NCBI RefSeq assembly: GCF_010692555.1
Contig: NZ_JAAHHG010000054.1
Coordinates: 1-36,126, forward strand
Reading direction: 5' to 3'
Origin: Okeania sp. SIO3B5
GTDB lineage: Bacteria > Cyanobacteriota > Cyanobacteriia > Cyanobacteriales > Microcoleaceae
Length of the DNA stretch: 36,126 bases
This document shows positions 32,258 through 36,126 of this stretch, in pieces. The translations under genes were made by a program, and so were the position numbers. Position 1 is the first letter of the stretch. Every line of letters starts with the position of its first letter. The notes beneath the pieces were generated by a model. That model was not told where the DNA came from. It did not search any database and saw nothing but the letters and a program-made list of their open reading frames with translations.

Positions 32258-33646
32258 ATGAATAGTTTTGAAGATGTCTTAAATTGGGCAGATAATTTGA
32301 TATTTAATCAAACAGGAAAAAATCTCTCAGAGGTTCAGAAAAAAATACTAGAAGGTACTTGGCAAGGAAAAAAATATTGGCAAATAGCTGAAGAACTCCA
32401 TTGCAGTGAATCTGATGTCAAAAAAAAAGCTGCTAAATTATGGAAAAAATTCCGTAAAGACTTAGGAGAAGACCTGAATAAATCTAATTTTCGTTATAAG
32501 GTAGAGAAAAAATACCGTGTTTCTCAAGTTTCCTCTTCCGGTGACTGTTTATTACAAGAAATTGATATTAATATTTGTGGTCAATTCATACAAAATATTA
32601 AAGATACACAAGCGCGATCGCCATCTTCTCCTGACACTCCTCAAAATAAAAATAAATCCCCAATAATTAATCTCAAAGACGCACCGAAATTAACTTGCAA
32701 TTTTCATCGCACATCAGAAGTATCTACCCTCAAACAATGGATATTAGAAAGCAACATTCACCTCATAACAATCTACGGATTAAGTAGAATCGGTAAAAGT
32801 ACCCTTGCTCGTCAACTTATAGAACAAATTAAAACAGAATTTGACTATATTTTTTGGAAAAGTCTTAACCATATTCTCCAACTTTCAACTCTAGAAACCG
32901 AGCTTAAACAATTTTTTTCCCAATCCAAAACAACTCCATTATCCACAATTATTGATTATTTTAGTGATTATCGTTGCCTAGTCATTCTTGATGATGTAGA
33001 GAATATTTTTGAAAGCGGTGAATTAGCAGGTAACTACTTACCAGACTATAAAAACTACGGCAAATTTTTCAAGCAAATTGCCACTTCATCTCATCAAAGT
33101 TGTCTAATTCTCATCAGTTGGGAAAAATCTAGAGAAATAGCTACATTAGAAACAGAAAATCATCCAATAAAAACTTTACATCTGAAAGGATTAGAAAAAG
33201 CAGAAGCCACAAAAATCTTGGCAACAAAAGCAAAAGAATTAACAGATGAGGAAAAATGGTCAGAATTAATAACTGTTTATCAAGGTCATCCCACCTGGTT
33301 AAATATTATCGCTGCAACAATAAAGGAATTTTACAATGGTAGAGTTTCTCAGTTTTTAGCCGAGCAAAATGAAATTTATTTAGATAACTTAGAGCCAATT
33401 TTAGAATCTCACTTCGAGCGTTTATCTCCATCAGAAAAAAAAGTCGCTTACTGGTTAGCTACTCAAAATGAACCAGTAAATATTTGCCAAAGACCTGCCA
33501 ATAGTGAATTATCCAAATCAGACTTTTTAGACTCCATGAAATCTTTATGCAGGCGCAGCTTAATTGAGAAAAAAGAATTAGAAAACCAATCTGTATTTGA
33601 CCTTAATCCTGTATTTAAACAATATATTGTGACAAAACAGAAATAG
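32258..33646 (+). CDS. HTH-NB-ARC STAND ATPase without sensor domain
   Basis: A 462-aa protein. The N-terminal ~90 residues (LSEVQKKILEGTWQGKKYWQIAEELHCSESDVKKKAAKLWKKF) form a helix-turn-helix like the N-terminal HTH of vWA-MoxR-associated and cyanobacterial NB-ARC proteins. After a Ser/Pro linker comes an NB-ARC ATPase (~150-330): Walker A GLSRIGKST at 174-182 (unusual SR instead of GG), LVILDDVE at 241-248, LISWEKSREI, then helical and winged-helix parts ending LCRRSLIEKKELENQSVFDLNPVFKQYI. Close relatives I recall continue into WD40 or TPR sensors; this one stops after the winged helix. The 3' end is duplicated at 34443-34598. It may be a regulator, or a truncated signalling ATPase whose sensor is elsewhere. 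It starts at an ATG ~200 bp from the divergent gene. Confidence 0.8.
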   Translation: MNSFEDVLNWADNLIFNQTGKNLSEVQKKILEGTWQGKKYWQIAEELHCSESDVKKKAAKLWKKFRKDLGEDLNKSNFRYKVEKKYRVSQVSSSGDCLLQEIDINICGQFIQNIKDTQARSPSSPDTPQNKNKSPIINLKDAPKLTCNFHRTSEVSTLKQWILESNIHLITIYGLSRIGKSTLARQLIEQIKTEFDYIFWKSLNHILQLSTLETELKQFFSQSKTTPLSTIIDYFSDYRCLVILDDVENIFESGELAGNYLPDYKNYGKFFKQIATSSHQSCLILISWEKSREIATLETENHPIKTLHLKGLEKAEATKILATKAKELTDEEKWSELITVYQGHPTWLNIIAATIKEFYNGRVSQFLAEQNEIYLDNLEPILESHFERLSPSEKKVAYWLATQNEPVNICQRPANSELSKSDFLDSMKSLCRRSLIEKKELENQSVFDLNPVFKQYIVTKQK

Positions 33647-33668
33647 TAATGAAGGAGTAAATTATAAA

Positions 33669-33787
33669 CCTATTGACATATATGAAAAGGTAGAGATATC
33701 GCCAAACCGACCCCAAAAATCATCCGTACATCCGTGCCATAATCAGTGTCTAGCTCTAGGGAGCGATCGCTAATAATATGTTAAAAT
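33669..33787. repeat. 119-bp dispersed repeat upstream of the MazEF-like pair (copy 2)
   Basis: Near-identical to 30690-30809. It begins 22 bp after the NB-ARC stop and ends ~48 bp before the antitoxin start, as in copy 1. It includes TTGACA, aaaaatcatccgtacatcc, gccataatcagtgtctag, one GCGATCGC and aataatatgttaaaat. Confidence 0.85.
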
Positions 33788-33834
33788 CAAAATCAGCTTA
33801 TTGAACAATTTCAAAATAATAATTATACTTAAAT

Positions 33835-34020
33835 ATGACTTCAAACCTGACTATAGAAGAAATAAAAGCTTTGATATTTCAATTACCTATTCAACAACAA
33901 ATAATTCTCATAGAAGACCTTGAGGAAAGACTAGAAACTCTCACCATGATGCAACTAGCAGAAACAGGTTTTTCAGAGTGGAATGAACCAGAAGAAGATA
34001 TTTACAATGTCGAATTCTAA
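33835..34020 (+). CDS. Putative antitoxin of the MazF-like toxin
   Basis: A 61-aa acidic protein (LTIEEIKALIFQLPIQQQIILIEDLEERLETLTMMQLAETGFSEWNEPEEDIYN). The N-terminal helix pair with LPxxQQxxLIEDLEERL is typical of small cyanobacterial antitoxins paired with MazF/PemK or RelE toxins; the acidic C terminus would bind the toxin. Its stop overlaps the toxin start by 14 nt. Antitoxin role inferred from size, acidity and position. Confidence 0.75.
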   Translation: MTSNLTIEEIKALIFQLPIQQQIILIEDLEERLETLTMMQLAETGFSEWNEPEEDIYNVEF

Positions 34021-34354
34021 ACCTCAAGAAATTTGGTTACTTCGCTTCCCTTTTAGCGATTTAACTTCTACAAAAGTTAGACCTGCACTAATTTTAGCAG
34101 TTCACAGAGAAGAAGCAATTATTTTAGGTATTTTCTCAAAAGTTACTAATAGTAATTTACAAACAACTTGGATATTAATGTCAGAAGAACATCCTGATTT
34201 TTTACAAACAGGTTTAAAAAAGACTTCATTAATTAGGGCAGATAAAATTGCTACAGTTAGCAATTCAGTTTTTCACAAAAAAATAGGAGAGTTACCATCA
34301 GAAATTATTTTCTTGGTACAAGAAGCAGTCAAAAAATCTCTGAATATTCCTTAA
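34007..34354 (+). CDS. MazF/PemK family mRNA interferase
   Basis: A 115-aa toxin starting at the ATG at 34007; the in-frame upstream ATG at 33983 would add eight residues coded inside the antitoxin and is less likely. PQEIWLLRFPFSD, STKVRPALILA, LQTTWILMSEEHPDF, LKKTSLIRADKIATVS and HKKIGELPSE follow the MazF/PemK SH3-like fold pattern. MazF toxins cleave mRNA at short sequences. Intact length. It overlaps the antitoxin by 14 nt. Specificity cannot be told. Confidence 0.85.
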   Translation: MSNSKPQEIWLLRFPFSDLTSTKVRPALILAVHREEAIILGIFSKVTNSNLQTTWILMSEEHPDFLQTGLKKTSLIRADKIATVSNSVFHKKIGELPSEIIFLVQEAVKKSLNIP

Positions 34355-34442
34355 ATAAAATTTTGTCTGTTAAAATTGATTATGTCTAAAACATCAATTA
34401 ATTGCATTGTTGCTTCTGGTATGGTGATGTTCAATTGTCTGT

Positions 34443-34598
34443 CCATCTGCTAATAATGAATTATCCAAATCAGACTTTTTAGACGCTATCCAATCTTTAT
34501 GCAGACGCAGCTTAGTTGAGAAAAAAGAATTAGAAAATCAATCTGTATTTCACCTTAATTCTGTCTTTAAACAATATATTATTACAAAGCATAAATAG
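34443..34598 (+). pseudogene. Duplicated 3' fragment of the NB-ARC gene
   Basis: The frame PSANNELSKSDFLDAIQSLC... matches the last ~50 codons of the NB-ARC gene (33494-33646) with few changes and ends at the same relative TAG. Homology continues past the stop into the spacer and a partial copy of the 120-bp repeat (about 34619-34655). So a segment of roughly 200 bp was duplicated across the MazEF-like pair. No start codon. Non-functional remnant. Confidence 0.8.
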
Positions 34599-34699
34599 TA
34601 ATGAGTGGGTAATTACAAATCTATTGATAAATATGAAAACGTAGGAGCGATCGCCTACAGCACCCTACTAACTACTCTTAATTTTCTGGGTTTGATCGA

Positions 34700-34897
34700 C
34701 TAGAAAAACTTAGGTAATCCTGCTTGTCTTAAAACTGCATTAGCTGTATGGCGCGATTTAATAGAATTATCTACTACGAATCGGTGTTCTGTCATTGGAC
34801 TATACCAAATTTCATGGTCTCCCTTACCCTGTCGCTCGAAATAGCAACCTGCTTGTGTGAGAATTTTTTTTAATTTAGGAGTTAGTGATGAAGCCAT
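34700..34897 (-). CDS. hicA: HicA mRNA interferase (toxin)
   Basis: A 65-aa dsRBD-fold toxin: LTPKLKKILTQAGCYFERQGKGDHEIWYSP, with catalytic-type H28 in GDHEIW, then NSIKSRHTANAVLRQAGLPKFF, the usual C-terminal helix. HicA cleaves mRNA and tmRNA independently of translation. It starts 1 nt after the hicB stop on the - strand, so the order is hicB-hicA. It appears intact, in contrast to the broken copy at 20629-20800. Confidence 0.88.
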   Translation of the reverse strand: MASSLTPKLKKILTQAGCYFERQGKGDHEIWYSPMTEHRFVVDNSIKSRHTANAVLRQAGLPKFF

Positions 34898-34898
34898 T

Positions 34899-35147
34899 TT
34901 AGGAAGCTACTTTGATTTGTTCTTCTCGATGACTGGTTAGTTGAAATTCAATATACCCAACATAATTAGACGAAATTATATTGTTCAAAACCATTAATTC
35001 TGGAATCATTTCCCGAAGTTTTTGACTGAGTGCTTCAATGGTGTCTGCTTCTGTTGCTAATCCAGGAACATCAGCACTTGTTGCTACCCAGACTTCCGCT
35101 TCTGCATCCCAGAATGATTCTACTTTACAAGTGATTTGCTGCTCCAT
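34899..35147 (-). CDS. hicB: HicB-like (DUF1902-type) antitoxin
   Basis: An 82-aa protein with the HicB/DUF1902 pattern: VESFWDAEAEVWVATSADVPGLATEADTIEALSQKLREMIPELM. It would neutralise the HicA directly downstream; there is a 1-nt gap between the genes. The C-terminal part (SNYVGYIEFQLTSHREEQIKVAS) is a beta-strand and tail with no DNA-binding motif. The upstream region (~35148-35230) contains a GCGATCGC and a taataatacgtcaaaatt stretch like the right end of the 120-bp repeat. Confidence 0.85.
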   Translation of the reverse strand: MEQQITCKVESFWDAEAEVWVATSADVPGLATEADTIEALSQKLREMIPELMVLNNIISSNYVGYIEFQLTSHREEQIKVAS

Positions 35148-35352
35148 AAAATATACATATTATATAAATATTTATAACCATCTTTTAACAGATATTTGAA
35201 ATGGTGTCAATTGAGAGCGATCGCTAATAATACGTCAAAATTCAAATAAGTCTATTTAACCAATTTAATTATTATTCTCCTCTAAATTCTTGAAAAATTT
35301 TATAACTTTGACAAATTGCTTCTAAACAAATATCTCCTTCCAAATAAAAAAT

Positions 35353-35838
35353 GCTCCTAATGCCATAACTGATAGTTTAAGACGAAGAAATATTGATGTA
35401 ACTAATACTTCTGAGGCGGACTTAATTTCTCTTTCAGATGAGGAAAAATTGAGATTTGCTACTAATGGGACTTACACAAAATAAAGCTATAAAATAGGCT
35501 CAAGTATAGATAGGCAGAGGATTTTACGTCAAAAAGGCATAAATCCTGAATAACCACGGGTTCTAGCCATTTTTAAGGCATCGACGTAATTCCCTTGTCT
35601 AGATTGACTTTGACGCATTGTTCCTACCAGAAAATGTCTAAGTACCACTAATCAAAATCGGGTTATTTTTACCCAGGATAGAGATTTTTTACGACTACAT
35701 TATGCTGGTTTTTTACATAGTGGAATTGCTTATTGTATTAAGGGAAGTCGTTCAATTGGTGAAATTTTACGCGGGTTAATTCTAATTTGGGAAGTATTGG
35801 AACCTGAAGATACGATCGGAAAAGTTGAGTTTTTGTAA
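35353..35838 (+). pseudogene. DUF5615 PIN-like toxin gene interrupted by a 180-bp element
   Basis: The first part, APNAITDSLRRRNIDVTNTSEADLISLSDEEKLRFATN (35353-35466), and the second, QNRVIFTQDRDFLRLHYAG...WEVLEPEDTIGKVEFL (35653-35838), form one continuous DUF5615 frame if 35467-35652 is removed. The first ~10 residues are also damaged: an extra A in the A-run near 35346-35351 and no start codon. DUF5615 proteins are PIN-fold, Mut7-C-like putative toxins (acidic residues in TQDRD). The gene is dead through at least two lesions. About 100 bp upstream on the - strand is an open stretch ending EFRGE, not recognised. Confidence 0.75.
35467..35646. mobile_element. 180-bp inverted-repeat insertion in the DUF5615 gene
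   Basis: Left end gggacttacaca; the right end reads ggtacttagaca on the other strand (10 of 12 bases). It is flanked by a direct repeat ACTAAT at 35461-35466 and 35647-35652, consistent with a target-site duplication. Removal of one ACTAAT plus the element restores the reading frame exactly. The element has no coding capacity and is presumably MITE-like or a deletion derivative of an IS. Confidence 0.75.
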
Positions 35839-35907
35839 TCTAAATATTATGGCTATTTTTGAGTTAGTATATTGGCAATTTGGGAATAGTGTCAATTGGG
35901 AGCGATC

Positions 35908-35964
35908 GCCAAACCGAGCCCAAAAATCATCCGTATATCCGTGCCATAATCAGTGTCTAGCTCT
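35908..35964. repeat. Core of the 120-bp dispersed repeat (copy 3)
   Basis: gccaaaccgagcccaaaaat, then catccgtatatccgtgccat and aatcagtgtctagctct match copies 1 and 2 with two or three changes. It lacks the left TTGACA part and is fused to a gtgtcaattgggagcgatcg stretch like that at 35208-35224. No gene follows within the window. Confidence 0.75.
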
Positions 35965-36007
35965 AACTCTTGATCGCCAACCTTCTTCACAAACTAAAAC
36001 AGGACTT

Positions 36008-36126
36008 ATATCATGTCCGGTTGAACAGTTATAAATAAATAACGACGGAGGAGTCAGGAGTCAGGAGTCAGTCCTCAGGAGGGAAGACTGAAGTTGGAAG
36101 AAGGAAGAAGAAGAACTGGAGTTGAA
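36008..36126. mobile_element. Left end of a tatcatgtcc-type element, cut by window edge
   Basis: atatcatgtccggt (36008-36021) is the same 14-bp terminal repeat as at 2033 and 8790. It is followed by tgaacagttataaata and a gtcagga heptamer run (about 36049-36071), then gaaggaa-type repeats to the window end. The right end is outside the window. Confidence 0.65.

Noticed and set aside
35825-36034. Open frame over the end of the DUF5615 gene and the repeat core
   Set aside because: It overlaps the recognised DUF5615 frame in another frame and then runs through the dispersed repeat; no family resemblance.

Overview
The window looks like chromosomal DNA of a filamentous cyanobacterium. Evidence: many GCGATCGC (HIP1) octamers, a ycf35 (DUF1257) gene followed by its usual small ferredoxin gene, two Uma2/DUF820 nucleases, a PEP-CTERM surface protein, WD40-STAND proteins, and intergenic space full of heptamer tandem repeats and small inverted-repeat elements. 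An Oscillatoriales-type genome (Okeania/Trichodesmium/Moorea-like) fits best, but the genus is a guess. I found no tRNA, rRNA or CRISPR array.

Layout. 1-2 kb: 3' end of ycf35, a ferredoxin and a Uma2 nuclease (all +). 2.3-16.6 kb: the centrepiece, all on the - strand. It is two tandem paralogous two-gene cassettes, each a ~440-476 aa P-loop ATPase followed by a giant STAND protein (conserved N-terminal module, TPRs, nSTAND1-type NTPase, exactly 14 WD40 repeats, C-terminal TPRs). The copies have diverged informatively. One has a membrane helix and one does not; one has a repeat-derived insert in its TPR linker; the other appears truncated at its C terminus by a small inverted-repeat element. 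17-20.2 kb: an orphan DrrA-type ABC ATPase and a sodium:solute symporter. 20.3-25.3 kb: a HicB with a broken HicA, a PEP-CTERM protein (-), a broken XRE regulator, a second Uma2, and an orphan polymorphic-toxin-like/immunity-like pair whose second gene is frameshifted at an A8 run. 25.5-28.2 kb: alaS with a terminator. 28.2-36 kb: a toxin-antitoxin and NTPase island. It holds an unknown protein ending in a sliding-clamp-like QLSLF motif, a PIN toxin with a large putative antitoxin, UPF0175-DUF3368, an HTH/NB-ARC protein, a MazEF-like pair, a HicBA pair and a DUF5615 gene interrupted by a 180-bp element.

How it fits together. The paired ATPase/STAND-WD40 cassettes are the best candidate for an undescribed system. 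The two NTPases are adjacent (overlapping by 14 nt in one copy), retained as a unit through duplication, and carry large near-identical propellers whose variation falls at a few positions, as expected of a recognition surface. No known enzymatic effector (TIR, caspase, nuclease, protease) is visible, so the N-terminal module, the membrane helix or a separate partner would have to act. A role in defence or self/non-self signalling is inference. The rest of the accessory DNA shows heavy turnover of toxin-antitoxin genes and small repeats, including cases where repeats have altered coding sequences.
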